A stretch of DNA of 64,000 bases from contig NC_084970.1 of the NCBI RefSeq assembly GCF_963691925.1, positions 24,786,720 through 24,850,719 of the forward strand, read 5' to 3'. This stretch comes from Scomber scombrus. Lineage: Eukaryota; Chordata; Actinopteri; Scombriformes; Scombridae. Made by a program: the position numbers and the translations under genes. The number at the start of each line of letters is the position of its first letter. The first letter of the stretch is position 1. Below the pieces are notes generated by a model. It ran no database searches. It had not been told where the DNA came from and saw only the letters and a program-made list of their open reading frames with translations. Shown in pieces: positions 47,544 to 60,774 of this stretch.

Positions 47544-47626
<83 letters not shown>
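47529..47626. repeat. (CGGACA)n then (CA)n microsatellite
   Basis: Three CGGACA units grade into about 41 CA units. Confidence 0.96.
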
Positions 47627-47630
<4 letters not shown>

Positions 47631-48689
47631 AATAAAAGCTAACACGTTTTAGTTGCGTCTGGATCTTTAAATCAAGGTATGGGCTTATGTTTGTACCAAA
47701 CTTGACACCCATGTAACACTAACCGATATCTTTCAGTTTTAGACATGTTGCTACTTTTCAACCACTTCTTAGGTACACATTAATTTCTTACTAGATGCAC
47801 TTAGTTGTAATTACCAAATATCATGTCAGACTTTAAAGCATTAATTGATGCTGTGATATTCAAACAAGTGAAAGTGAGCACATCAGTGGTAACAGTCTTG
47901 CCATGTGGGAGTATATGTATAAATAATGCAGTATTGTTGTCATTAGATTATGCTCAGGTCATATTGAAAATAAAAAATAAAAACCCTCTTATAAGCAAAT
48001 TAAAGTTTTACAAAATGCAGTGAAAGTGAGTGTACAACATTCTATTCACTCATACACCCACACATCTGCCTGCTTTAATACTTAACATATATTTTAGGTT
48101 GTTTTAAGCTGTTTCAACAGACACCTGCATCTGTCTGAGGTTTTTCTCGAGAGGGCAGTCTAAGTTGCTGATGAGTGGCATTAAAACATCATCATAATGA
48201 TTTCACACATATTGCACAATGTTATTAGAGTATGAGTTGCACAGAGTTCCAGGATGAAAAGTGTGATATATCTGTGGATGAACTGAAAGCATCAATTTAT
48301 GCATTAACTCTTTATGTGTCTATATATTAACAGCTAAACAGTACAATCAGATGTTGGTATATAACTGCATATATTTATAAAATGTATAGACCTGCAAAAA
48401 AAAGGGGAAAAAAAAAAATGTAGATCCACAAAATGCTTGAACATCTCATGCTGCTTGTTGTGTAATCAAAGTTGTGACCATGTCTTCATTTTCATCTCTA
48501 TACTTTAGTATTTTATTAATCAGATTTTGAATGTGGATTTTTGGGTGTCCTATAAATTAAAAAGTTAAGTTTCAAGTTAGGTTAGCTTTTTGGATTGCTG
48601 TGGATGCAGACATCATAAGGCTGTAGACATCAAAAGTTGTATTTTATTTGTGCATGCCAACTCTTTTCAAGTTCACCAATGCTCTCTTT
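47627..48689. other. Unassigned AT-rich sequence
   Basis: Nothing recognised. An A-rich tract lies near 48395-48420. Confidence 0.5.
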
Positions 48690-49565
48690 CTTTGGTCTGA
48701 CGTTATCATTAAAATGTGGCATGGACAGTAATCAAAATTATCAGAATTTCATGTTCACCACAGCCATACTCATGGAAATATATTAGAGGGCCTGCAATAA
48801 GTAATGACTGCAAAGTGTAATTGAATTTGATCATATTCATCTTCATCACATTAGACTTTGCCCAGAGAAGGAGGGAAATGTTAGGGCCATCCTTCAATGT
48901 CCAAATTAAATTTCACCAAAAGGAGGTTCATATTCACCTTGCTGACATTTGACAAGCCTAGATGGACGTAAGATCCTCAATGGAAATCCCCTGCCTAGAA
49001 TTATGATGCTCACCATATTTAATTTTGTAACCTGAAAACCAATAGATGAAATGAATAATGCATAAGAATGATTCCCTTGGGTTTATGACACAGAACAAAA
49101 AAGTCAAATCATTAGCTACGGTTGATGGGGTGTGTACTATATACCAGACTAAGATTCCTTCCACCAACAGTATGGAAAATGCTGTCACAGTGTCCTGGTT
49201 TGAAGCAAAGGTTTGGCAATTGTAGCTTTTCTTTGCCTTCTTTCTATCCACTGCTCACTCTGTAACAAAAAAAAGGAAACGCTATGTAAAAATGGCTATA
49301 AAGTAAAGTCTTTACACAGTAGCACATTGGTTCTTGGCCTCATGCATAAGCCAGAGAAACTATGATCTTTCCAAAGGTTATAAGAAGAACCTGAAATGAG
49401 AAACCATTAGTGAGAACTGCAGCATTAGATTCCTTGAGAATAAGGCTGAGCCAACAAAGACAGGAAGACACCAAATCATGTGTTCTCTGTAAAGGGAGGG
49501 CAAATCTGCATAGTCTAATGAACAGTATCTTAGGAAGAGTTTGACTATTATAGTTTGTCAAGAAA
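48690..49565 (-). pseudogene. Second L1 fragment: ORF2 RT palm/thumb
   Basis: Minus-strand reading from 49565: a region aligning to the palm (GVFLSLLAQ; FSFQVLLITFGKIIVSLAY in place of the YADD block), then FIYWFSGYKIKYGE (SGYKIN-like). Next come NLLLVKFNLDIEGW and LLLWAKSNVMKMNMIKFNYT, followed by LQSLLI. The last block is the L1 thumb signature (LSLWGKxNVIKMNxLPKxNYLLQSLPI). It is more decayed than the L1 at 23930-30745 and of a different sub-lineage. Neither end is preserved. Confidence 0.6.
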
Positions 49566-51767
49566 GTGGGTCTCTCACTTTGTAACTTAATAAGATATTT
49601 ATCGTTGTTAAGAATGGGATCTTATATTCATACGCCACAATTTAATGGTTGTACGGAATTTCTGCCAATTTTCCTGGACTGTGAGTATTTGTAATTCCTT
49701 GGCTTTATGGCATGACTTTTTCTTTTTGATTTGTGCGTATCAGTAAACAGACCACTGGGAACATGAACCATATCAAGATCCAACTAGAATTGGATTGAAT
49801 TCCTGCAGGTATAGACTTGTAAGCATATACATTTAATAAGCTACAGTTAACATAAAATGTGAAACATCAATAAAATTATACAGCTTTAAATGCCCTGTCT
49901 AACAACACATACTGCCAAGATAGACAGATGTTTGAATTGGTGTGAAAAAAAAGAATTGCCAATAGACAGGCTGCACTAATCTGTAGCATATGTTACCGGC
50001 CAAATTACATGTAAACTGAGCAGGAATTACCAAACAATGTTATAAAAAAATATGATCATTAGCATGTCTGGACTGGAATCAGTTTTGCCCTGATGATGTA
50101 GAAGTTTACAAAATCCTGTTTTCTTTCTCACAGTTGGAAAGGGAAGGGCAGTGGAAATGAGTCTGAGAGCCTGAAAATACCTCTGGTCAAGGAAGAACAA
50201 AGAAATTAAATTAAACACTTAACTGCTGTAAGGGTATGTAAATTTGAGGTAATCAGCAGGAGATAAAATGGATTATCAACTGAGTAGCCCTTGCTATGCC
50301 CCTGCTAGATCTTAAAAAAATACTATCTGAGGACATGTTAGCTCAGATTTCAAGAAGCATCCATCAAAAATGGGTTTCCATCATTTCTGCATGTGCCAAA
50401 CCAGATCACTACGTGTTAATACTCTACAGAGTCTTCTCAGGTTCATCAAATGCTTGCCTCTTTGTTAAAAAAAAAGAAGGATACTCATGCAAGATAAACA
50501 AGTAAAGTCAAATTGACGCTCATTTAGATTCTTCCTGACATTTTTGCACAAGGCATCCACTGTGGTGGCACCTCTAGCAGCACAGCTTTCTGAAAGACGA
50601 GTAGGTCTGCATTAATCACTATCTGCACATCTTAATATAGTGAGGGGCCAGCATGTGATTTAGCCAGCATGCGATTTAGCAATTTCATTACATATCCAAG
50701 TCAGTGTCAAAGAGCTGCAAAAATGATAAATAGATTTTCTTCTCCTTCCCTTGTCTAACTGTAGATTCCAGAGGGCCTTGGGAGTTTAAGCTTGTAAAAA
50801 GGAAAACACAAAATCTCTTGAATTCTGATAAGATTAATCTTTAATCGCTGTCAATTTAATTTGGCCAAGGGTGGTGCATGCTTGCAGTTTTTAAAGCAAA
50901 TTTACAGCTGCTATGGTTCAAGCCCTTTCACCTCAGTGGACTGACTTTTCTCTTTCAGGCAGGAGTTGACTCTATCAAATGTATGTTAATGTTACAAGTG
51001 TTTATTCCAATATGAGCTGCCTTATTTAAATAAGATGGTAAAATACACATTGGCGTCACACTCCTATTTTGAAGTTAGCAGCCGCCCACCAGTCAGTTGG
51101 CTTTTTATAACCCTTAGACTTAGAAAAAAGCCTCACTGAACGTGTGTAGCATTCACTTGTTCAAGAAGCAGAAGCAGGTCACATTAAGGACGACTTCACC
51201 GATTTTCAAGTTGATTCCCATGGTTCAAATACCTATTTATGAATTTCCCTCTGTCCTCCCTGTATTAAAATATTCATTTTCATCCAGCTGTAAAAGTCTG
51301 TAAGTCTTTGCCTTGGTCTATAAACTACTTGTTCCTCACTTTTTGTTGTGGTGCCTTCAAAGACTGTCAACGGTGGTCTTCCAAAACACACCGTCCACCA
51401 TGTTGTTTTCTTGCTAGTGATCAGGAAAAGCAGACAAAGAAAATAAACTGTGATTTGACCCAGAGCATTTTGAGCCTCAGGTGGACAGAAAAGCTGAACC
51501 TAAAATGTATTTTGCTTTTACAGTATAAAGTTTGACTTAAATACTGTCTACAGTGCCATTGTTAAAATGCCAAATATTGTGCTATGGAAACAGAACAGAG
51601 TATGGAGAAGGATGAAAGCCAGACCTATGCTATAGCCACAGATGAAAGACAGGCACTGCAGCCAGTGAGGCTTAGCAGCATTGACTAGTGCTCAGTAATG
51701 GCTGGTGTGGACTCAATGAGGATGAAAATGTTTTGAAAATGAAAGTAAGTCTCTGTAAAGATAGATA
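49566..51767. other. Unassigned sequence
   Basis: No gene or named repeat recognised. There is a local duplication, AGCCAGCATG[C/T]GATTTAGC, near 50645-50680. Confidence 0.45.
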
Positions 51768-51960
51768 GGGCCCTATTTTAACCACACACATCCATGCAAC
51801 AGGCGTATGGACTGTGTGGACATCTCCATGTACACCTGCTATTTTGATTTATGTATATGCAACAGTGCAGTGTGCAAAGGGGCTGGATGAAGGTGAATAC
51901 AGATCAGTGGGTGTAGTGATTATTAAATAATCTCTCAGCCTGTCAAATGACTGCTTTCAT
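51768..51960 (+). mobile_element. MITE end fragment (GGGCCCTATTTTAA family)
   Basis: GGGCCCTATTTTAACCACAC at 51768 is the diagnostic terminus of a very common teleost element that normally starts and ends with this sequence in inverted orientation. The following CAGGCGTATGG and CTGCTATTTTGAT are diverged internal parts. No inverted right end is visible nearby, so the copy is truncated or its right end has decayed. Confidence 0.6.
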
Positions 51961-52407
51961 AATTCAAGACACCCATGCCGAGCACAGATAAATGTTATAA
52001 CAACAGCTCAACTATGCACAGCTTTTCTTCAGTAAATGTCTGGACAGTTCAGAGCTTCACAACATGAGCACACATCATGACATATCTGCAGCTTAAGATA
52101 GATTGAGTATGATTTTCCATCAGTTAGTTACAATATTAATGATATAAATAAAAAAAGAAAGAAATTGATTTGGTAAAGCCAAAAGAGGCTGATGATCCCT
52201 GTTAACCCACATCTCCTTTGTAAAAAAAAAAAAAAGAGCAGAATATCGTATTATAACTGACCAGTCTGATGTGTGCATACGTGTGTGTGGTTATTCTTTA
52301 GCAGTCTGGTGATGTGATGAACAATGAACAGTCATGTGTAATGGTACTGCGCTCTAGCGTTTCACTTCACAGAGGCTGCATCAACATATCAGTCCTGCTG
52401 CCTTCAG
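51961..52407. other. Unassigned sequence
   Basis: Nothing recognised; it may be the decayed interior of the element to the left. Confidence 0.4.
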
Positions 52408-52480
52408 ATGCTGCAGGGATTTAATGAACTGGAGGACAAGCTTTTCATAAAATATAAAGCAGCAGTGGACGACAAATACC
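52408..52480 (+). other. Exon-like 73-bp segment with splice-site-like borders
   Basis: An acceptor-like tract AGTCCTGCTGCCTTCAG ends at 52407. The next 73 bases are open as MLQGFNELEDKLFIKYKAAV then DDKY, ending exactly before GTAAGAATC, a near-consensus donor. The peptide is charged, helix-like and non-repetitive. I do not recognise a family. It may be an orphan exon, an exon of a decayed element, or chance. Confidence 0.22.
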
Positions 52481-55470
52481 GTAAGAATCACTCACATTCA
52501 TTTATAGATTAATGTAGACTGAGTTGGGTTGGCGAGTGTACTTGAAATAAATTATTTATAAGAAACGTTGCGCCACAAACAGACGAGGATCTGTTTTAAG
52601 CATGACATCCAGGACAAAATATAACCACTGTCTTTGTGCTGCTTCATTTCAATGACTCCCACATGTCTGTGCCTCTCTTCCTATATGTGCAACATGTGCT
52701 CTGTGTTGGTCACCAAAATGCCACCATGCAAAGCGTGGTCAGGAAACTAAAAAACAGTCAGAGCACTGCTTGCACTGGCCATTGCACCTCCATAAACATA
52801 CGGCCCATAATGCTGATCACTACTAACTTTGTCTCTGCTAACCAGCTGCTCTGCTGGGAAACATATTCCCCACGTGCGTTCCGTAAACACACCATCAGTA
52901 ACTTTGGACAGGACAGTGCGCAATTCATTCTGGTTGTTGTAGTGTTTTCCCCTAAAGAAATGCAGTAACTTTAGACAGATTTTGCAATTACATGTACAGT
53001 ATTGTAGCTCTCTATTATGCTTACCTTTCATATGTGCTTCAATCATTTAGAGGTAGCTGGCTTCATCAGAATGCTGAAGAAATACTCACTCCTTGGAAAG
53101 CACATAAAGTCCAGGACAGCAGCTCAATTTCTTCATTTGTGCCAACATGTTTCAAGTACCTCCTTCCTTTGGGCAGAAAAAGCATGAATGAAACAAACTC
53201 ACAACCCTTAAGCATACTGTGGTCAGGCAAAGCCAGTCAGACAGATGTATCTCTGCAGAGAGAACAAATAGGCCTTTTTTCACAGCACACATTCTGACTT
53301 GTATCAGGAAAAGCATTGGTGTTACTAATAACATTAACAATGGCTCTGTTCTATTCAGATGTCCCAGTAAGCCATGAAAGTCTGACAGTTAGCCAGCACA
53401 CATAATACTAGGACTGTGAAACCGATCAACTAAATGGAATTCAACGATCATTAATTTTATTATTTGTACTTGTTATTCCCGCTGTGACATGTCAAATGCC
53501 TTCTGTGAAATAGGCCTATTATGCTTGTAGGGAGTGCATAGAGATAGATACACTAGATGTATCAGCACTGGCATATGCCAGATTGTATAAGAATCTGAAA
53601 TTATGAATCTTTAAAATTCACCAATAAATCCTGCCTCAAAATGTGAAGAAGATACATGTGACTATATGTACAGTATTTCAGTCAGTCAACTCGTGGAGTA
53701 TATTATTAAAAGTAGCACACGGAGTGACATTACCAACTTCCCTCCTATATGGGAACATAGACCCTGAGCCTACAGGTGGATGCTAGGGTGGAGGTGGGAC
53801 TTTTGAAATGCAATATGAGTGACAGCAGCAGCAATGGCAGCAAGCAAGCATGTGAGTGGTGTGGCAGAAGCCGCAAAGTGTGAGCAGAGCACTGATGGCT
53901 TAAATCTACCGCTATGATTATAAGGTTGCATTGGATATATGTTACAGTGAGGAGAGTATGGCATGTGAGTGGAGTGGCAGCTCAAGTTGGGCTGCTTGAA
54001 CTAGCTTGTAGGCGTTGCTCTATATATGAACATTACCTCACAAAAATACTCATGAACAAGTATACAAATCTGCATGCATGAATGTAGTGTACATCGAACA
54101 AAACATGCACCCACACACATATACAGCACATACACATGCAGAACAAAGCGGATTTTGCTTTTGCAAAGAAACCAACATGTTCATTTAAATTTTCTCCACA
54201 AAAACACACACATATGGGGGATGAGAGGAGCATTTTAGAGTAACGCTGCCACACAGACATGCATTGTACGTAATGTACACAAACAGACGAACATGCAACT
54301 TTTTTCTGATTGAGATGGTTGTGAGTTTGGTTAATTCATGTTTTGTGCACCTTGTATGAAGTGATAGTTCACCAATATACTGTACATTTTACAGAAGTGT
54401 AGTTGCCTTCCTGAACTTTATGTGCTTTGAATAAATAAAGTATGTATGTTCTTGCTACTTTTGTAAAGTTTCAACAAAGCAACTGTTTTGTCAGTTTTTC
54501 ATATCTGGTTAGGGCTCTCACACATTTTTAACTGATTTTTCCCCCTTTTTTTTGTTAGTGTACTCACTTCCTCTTCTACTGTTAATTTGACTCATGGCAT
54601 GTCACAAGTCTGAGGTTTAGGTCCATTATTCTTTTGCTAACAAAAGCTTAATCTCTGTTTGCAATATATTCATTATCATTGTTATGCAGATGATACCCAT
54701 CTTTGCCAGTAACACTGGCTCAAAAATTGCCTCTGCATTAGCTACTGTATGGATATTCTTAAAGATTTTCACTAGTTCCGCATTCTGAAATTGTAAAACA
54801 AATGAACCTTATCAACCCAGTTTCACATACAAATGTGTAATAACTATGTTAGTCCACAGCACAGAATTAGCTATTATAGTATTGATACTAACAGGAAATG
54901 TGGATTTTATTTTCATAATCTTCATTTATTGAATGTATAAGGTATTTAGCTTGTCAGTTAATGTACATTGTTTCAGACTTTCTATTGTTGCTATGGTGAT
55001 TGCTATGGACACTGCTCTTGCTGAAACCACTTAGTTGCATGTTGTTTGAATCATTGTCTTTGCATTGTGTATTAATCTGAACTGTTATGTATTTTGTGTT
55101 ATTTTATATCACTGTTTGGTCACATTCTTTCAATAAACAATGTTGATTTCAGAGTGCCACAGGAATGAACTCAATTTGAAATCCAAGTTTTGTGATTTAG
55201 CTGACCAGAGGACACGCTCAGAAGTATTTTCCTTTGCATCTTTAATGACATCTTAACACAAATACACAATAGTATCCTCTATAGTCCTCCATAGTCACAA
55301 TACAATAAATTAGTGTTCAGTTTTAATCATGTCTCAATTTGCAATAAGGCCGAATGTGAGCATTTTATTTAAAGTGTCAAAAAAGCAGACTTTGCCAAGA
55401 AATTAAAAAAACAACATCTCTTTAACTTGCTAACTTGAAAAACTGCATGAGATCACCTTTTCCACCTGAA
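52481..55470. other. Unassigned sequence
   Basis: No gene or named repeat recognised. Frames of 110 and 99 codons (52636-52968 plus, 52747-53046 minus) overlap on opposite strands with no domain. Confidence 0.45.
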
Positions 55471-55780
55471 AAGGCAGTTTCACAGCTACAACAGGGACAG
55501 ATTAGGTTAAAGAGAGGACTGCAAGACTGCCAGATGATCAGTCCCCTCCTAATCTCAAGGGACGTGGGCTTGAGATCGAAAAAGAAATGACATCCCTGAG
55601 AAGGATGCTAAACAGCTGCCCTGCTAGAATGGAGAGTGATGCAGACAGGACCGATCACCATAACTTAAAATGTTAAAAACTCTAAAGCTGCAAACTAAAT
55701 GTTCCTGGTGACTGACAGATCTGTGCAACTAGTCAAGGGGACGAGGAGAAGAGGCAGGAGAGGTGAAGTGTTTCTGTAAT
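55470..55780. promoter_or_regulatory. Candidate conserved or structured block
   Basis: A GC-richer, purine-biased block with an 8-bp inverted repeat ATCTCAAG...CTTGAGAT (loop GGACGTGGG) near 55554-55578. It has no reading frame of note and no repeat match. Function unknown. Confidence 0.2.
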
Positions 55781-56975
55781 GACTGATAGTTTAGAGGTGT
55801 GTCTTAGCTCATCTTATATAACAATTGTTCAGCTTACCATAATTGTTTTATCATATTTTACATTTTTCTATTTTGCAAAGTAACCATGACTTGTATTTTT
55901 ACTTTTAGATAATCTCAACCATCTCCCCCATAATTTATGCAGTCCCACCTCCCTCCTCCCTACACCCTACATTTCTTTCTCTGACATGCTTTACTAATGG
56001 TAGCTAATGTAACAGGGATACTTGATATAAAAACTTTTGCATGTGGCTTTCCAGTTATACTTTCACTCTCACTTTAGTGCAAACTCAGTCTCAAATGGGT
56101 GCGGGCAAGAATAACATGAAATTATAAATTGAATTTCACAAATTGTACAAACAAAGCAAGCAAATACTTATTTAAATGACAATGATAAGTAAAGCATAAC
56201 AATGGGGAAGATACATTGTTTGTGTTTGAGGACTCATTAACACAACTTTTATTTTCTACAGGGAGAGATAAACATTCAAATAGTAAACTAATGTGAGTAC
56301 ATAGGACTAATGTATGTCAGCATAATGAATATTTGCTTTTAACACCTAACAGCAAAGATTAAGCTGAAAGGTTCAAAGCTGACATTCAATTCCTGAGTCT
56401 CACTAAGACAGTGACTGCAGCCACCCCTTTGTAGTCTTGTTGTCCTTAATGAGGGCGTTTAATATCCTGGAATACTTAATTCCCTGCAAGTTATATTCTA
56501 TTTTTACCTGGTGTGGTTTACCTTGTCTTTACTTCTCTTGAACTTGTTAGTATCCTGCCACAGTCCAGTATCCAACCTACTCTCCCTGTGGATTACCACC
56601 AACTGGTATTCACTAGTCTTGAGCTTTACACTCTTCAGTTGCCTACAGTCTTTCCCAGCAGTGTGCCCACTGCATCTAGTCTTCAGCCTTTCCCCCCTGC
56701 TGCCTACCCACCATCTCCTGTTTAGCTCCAGTTACTTATTTCGTCTGAAGTGACACTGTCCCTGCAACTGAGGTCTGTGTTTTGAGATATGAAAAAACAC
56801 TAAAACTAAAGTTGCATCACTGGCAATAAAGATTACAATTTTACAACTTGCTGAAAATGTGAATATTTTAAAGCAAATTAACAGCATAATGATGGTGCAC
56901 ATCTTGTACTACTCTTAATACGCTTTGGTCTTGTTAGCTTTAAGTGTCAGAGGACTCCTCCCATGGGCTTAGTAC
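55781..56975. other. Unassigned sequence
   Basis: Nothing recognised. A Leu/Ser/Pro-rich 80-codon frame at 56511-56753 is pyrimidine-driven. Confidence 0.45.
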
Positions 56976-56999
56976 CTCCTTCACTCTGGAGTGAAGGAG
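56976..56999. repeat. 24-bp palindrome with 11-bp arms
   Basis: CTCCTTCACTC-TG-GAGTGAAGGAG, perfect arms. It is a compact hairpin with no following T-run and no known role. Confidence 0.95.
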
Positions 57000-58681
57000 T
57001 TACTGGAGGATAAAAAAAGAACATACTCTAACATTTATTAATGCCACTAACATACTAAATATTAATTTACCAACCTTTATACATAGAGATAATATACATG
57101 AGGTGGACAAAATATTGGAAAAACAAAAACACCTATATAAAGCATTGCATGCTCCGAAGATCATAAAGTTGTATCTTAAACATTTTTAACAAAACCATGA
57201 TATTTAAAGGCATGCAGGGCTGCTACATTAGACATCATTAGTTTTTAGCTACATAAACTGGCAACTAAGTGTGTGTGACTCAAAACTGAAGTCTTTGATT
57301 ATTTATTGTAATAAATGTAGTAAGATATCAAGGTAAAATTCTAGTAACTCCTTAATGGATGTTAAATGGCCTGTATTATCTGAAGTTTATATGGTTATAT
57401 GGTTTAGGTTGTAACAAATTATTACCAATTTGTAAAGCACTAAAAATACTAATCATCTAGTACACACTTAGAAACTGGTTATAACTTGTTGTATACTGGT
57501 GGTGATGTTTTATTTTTATTTTTTCCCCCCATGAAGTGACTTACTAAGAGCAAAACCAGAGCCAAAGCTATTTTCCCCCCACCAGTCTACTCCTAGCTTT
57601 CAATGTGAAAAAATAACTTTAAGTTGCAAAATGAGTTGATACCTTTAGTTGAATCACTTGATTTCTTCAATAGTTTCTGTTCAGAGAGTTGTTACAAACC
57701 AGTTTACCAACGAAGAGAACATACCATCACTATAGTTTCACCTTTGCAACTGTCACATAATAGTGTAATCTGTCCAGAGGTGGAGAAAGTAATATGGCCA
57801 CATATCTCAGGAGGTTTCAAAATACTGTTCCTCTGAAATCCCAGAATTGGACTGATTTCATGGCGCGTCACCCCAGATATGCCAATGGAGCGTGAAATTG
57901 AGTCACTCAATGTGAAAAACGAAGGAAAAAAAATCTTTTCTCTCCCCATTTCTCTGCAGAGAAGAGCAGGGACTTTTTGTTGCCACTATGCTGGCACAGC
58001 TTTGGTCTTTCATTTCCAAAGCAACCAAGTGAAACAAACCTGTACATTCTAGACAAAAAACAGCCATTTCACACATTAGAAAGTGGATGACGTGTTGCAG
58101 CTAATCAGCGATAACATGGGAGAGAGAAATGCCGTTTTTTGCGAAGCATGGAAGAAAGACGTCTTGGTTAATAATTTGATAATGGTGTTGGTGTCTGCAA
58201 CAGGTGTGATCAAAACTACATTATGTTACTGGATAACATGTCAAAACGTTACTTTGGCACTGAATAATATGCTAATGAAGTAATTCTAATGAACAAGATG
58301 TCATATGTTCCCCTTCAAAAGTATCACAACTAGCTGTGGTAGAGCGTGTATGTATGATACCAGTGGATTTTACTCTATGTGCTGCTTGTTTGCCTCCCAC
58401 TATTACACCCATTCCACATTAGATGTAGCACTTTTCTCCTAATGGAAGTACGTGATTATTTGACCAGTAAGATTTTATTCTAACTAGAGCATATTAACCA
58501 ACTAATCAACCAGTAAACCAGGGGACTACAGTTTTATTGGGCAATGAGAATAGTTTTGATAATTTGAAGATGAACACATCTTTGCATCAGGTTAAATTGG
58601 GTTGAAAAATTACATTTGTTTTAGAAGTTTGGCTTGCATATAACCACTGCTGCAATAACATTTGAAATGTGGCAGGTCTTC
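57000..58681. other. Unassigned sequence
   Basis: No gene or named repeat recognised on either strand. Confidence 0.45.
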
Positions 58682-58684
58682 TAA

Positions 58685-60771
58685 CTGGGCGTTCACACCA
58701 AAAGCGATGAACGCGATTTTATCGTGCGACAAAACGATATAACGATGTAAAATTTGTGTCATCGCGTGTGTAGCGAGCCCGCCCATTTTCACTAGATAAC
58801 AACAACATTGCTTCTTTAATCATCAAGCATGGTTGAGATCACTTACTCTTTTCTCTCATGTGTCCCTAAGGCTCTTCCATTTCCTGCGACACACATCAAC
58901 TGACAAAAACACACGTAAATTAACTTTTGAATCTATGCCGGGAAAGCCATGTAACCCAGGTGTGAAACCTGGTCAACTAAATCGTAAACTTAACCTGAAA
59001 AATAAATTGTTTTTGCATTAGTTGTTGCATATGTTAAAACATCTTTAATGTTTTATCTGGGTTGCATTTGAAAGCAACATGTTTTCCAATTGCACATGAA
59101 GGCAGCACTCAGGTTCACCGCATCTAACCAAACAAAAGGCAGGTAGCCATTTAGCAGCCAATTAGAGTGCACGTTCAGCCTATTGTGTAGGAAGTAAGTC
59201 GGTACGCAATATTTTTCCACTTCCTTTTGACTCCAGCCGTGGTAGTGAGAAAGGCAGCAATTCACTGAGCAAAAAGGGTAAGATATTGATTGTAGTAAAA
59301 CGCAAATCATTAAAGTTAATGTTAGCTCCAACTAGCTTCTTTGTTTACAGTTTAGCACTGTGCTCAAGCAGTTACACAGGCGAACTGTCTTTCATCTTGT
59401 GAGAGCCGAGAGTCCCCGACGGCGCTCAGCACCGGAACAAAACGCATCGGTGAGAGTGATATTTTCGGTGGTTTTGATATGTTAGCTGCTGCTGCTACTC
59501 ATATGCTGAATGGGTTAGCTATATGGAAACGTACTGTGGTGACCTGTTGCATTAAGCTTGTTACTCACTTTAGCCTGTGCACTTAATACACTAAACTGCA
59601 CCTTTTATTAGCAGATTAGCATTTTGTTTATGTTGGTACATGTGACTGCAGGCAGCACAAAGTACATGTTTATGTTGATCAGCCATTTGTGTCAATATGT
59701 GTGATTAAAGGGAATGTTTTGGGATTTATTTTTTCTAATACTGAATTAAAGAGGGGAATAAGTTGATATTATTTTGTAATACAAATTATAATGTGAAGGA
59801 ATGTACTTGTTTTTCAGTTGTGAGTTGGGGGTTAATTTCATGATCCTTATTACAGAAACTCGTATTATGATGAGTATATTTTGCTCATGATTTAAGTCAC
59901 AATTTTTGATAGGTTATTGTTTTGAATTATTACCAAATGATTCATGAAAGGACACTTGATTTCTCAATTTGAAGTTATTGAGCTTTAGTGTAATGCAAGG
60001 CCAAAATGTTAAAGGTGACATTGTTATTATACTTTAGTGTTATTGTTGTACAACAATTAGATTGTTTATTTAAAGGTCCTGTTTACCAAATTAAACAGGT
60101 CAGGTCTTTTGGAGACCCCTAGTCTACATAGGAGAGGATCCAGAGCCCTGGATGGAATCATTCGGGATCCTTCTGTGATTCATAGATGGCGAGCCTCCCA
60201 AGGATACTAGAGAAGCTGGATTGATTCTTGGTCATTAACTCCAATTGGTGGTAGGGCCAACCTGGTTGGCAGGATTGCTACACACCCAAAAGAGTTAACC
60301 TGTGACTCTAATCCCCCTGTCACACAACAGTGATACATTGTCAGAGAAACGCTATACATGGACTGATTAGAGGAACATTCAGAAGGAACACAAACAAAAC
60401 AGTACCGGTACTAAGGAAAAACAACTCATTATTTTAAAGGCGCCATTTTATTTTCTTTATTATTTTCCATATCATTGTTTTCTATAAATGTTGTAAACTT
60501 TTGCTGTACAATACTCACTAAAAAAGTTTACTTTTGCAATTGACTTTGTGGTTGGTGTTGTTCATGTTGGCTTATTTTTTTTTTTCTTCTTCAAAACTTT
60601 ATAAGGGAAAGCCAGCTATGCTAACAGGGGCTATACGTTAGTGACGTCAGTGACGTCGGGAGAATCAACGCTGATAGGCTGTCGTGGCAAAAGTTCAAAA
60701 TTTTCAAGTCGCGTGTGGACGTGATTTTCGTAATCTCGACGTGCGACATCGAGTTTGGTCTAAACACGGCT
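58685..60771. mobile_element. 2.1-kb Harbinger-like element with TAA target duplication
   Basis: The left end CTGGGCGTTCACACCAAAAG CGATG and inverted right end AGCCGTGTTTAGACCAAACT CGATG align, with TAA on both sides (58682-58684 and 60772-60774). Both ends contain CGTGCGACA near the terminus. The three-base TWA target and GGGCGTTCACACC start fit the PIF/Harbinger superfamily. The interior has a CpG-rich leader-like block at 59390-59470 (CCCGACGGCGCTCAGCACCG) ending at a donor-like CATCGGTGAGAG. I find no transposase or Myb-like frame, so it is probably an internally deleted derivative. Confidence 0.65.
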
Positions 60772-60774
60772 TAA

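Noticed and set aside
52636..53046. 110-codon plus and 99-codon minus frames
   Set aside because: Overlap on opposite strands, no domain, no codon-level signal visible.
59390..59470. First exon and promoter of a host gene
   Set aside because: It lies inside the Harbinger-like element and no downstream coding exon was found, so an element leader is more likely.
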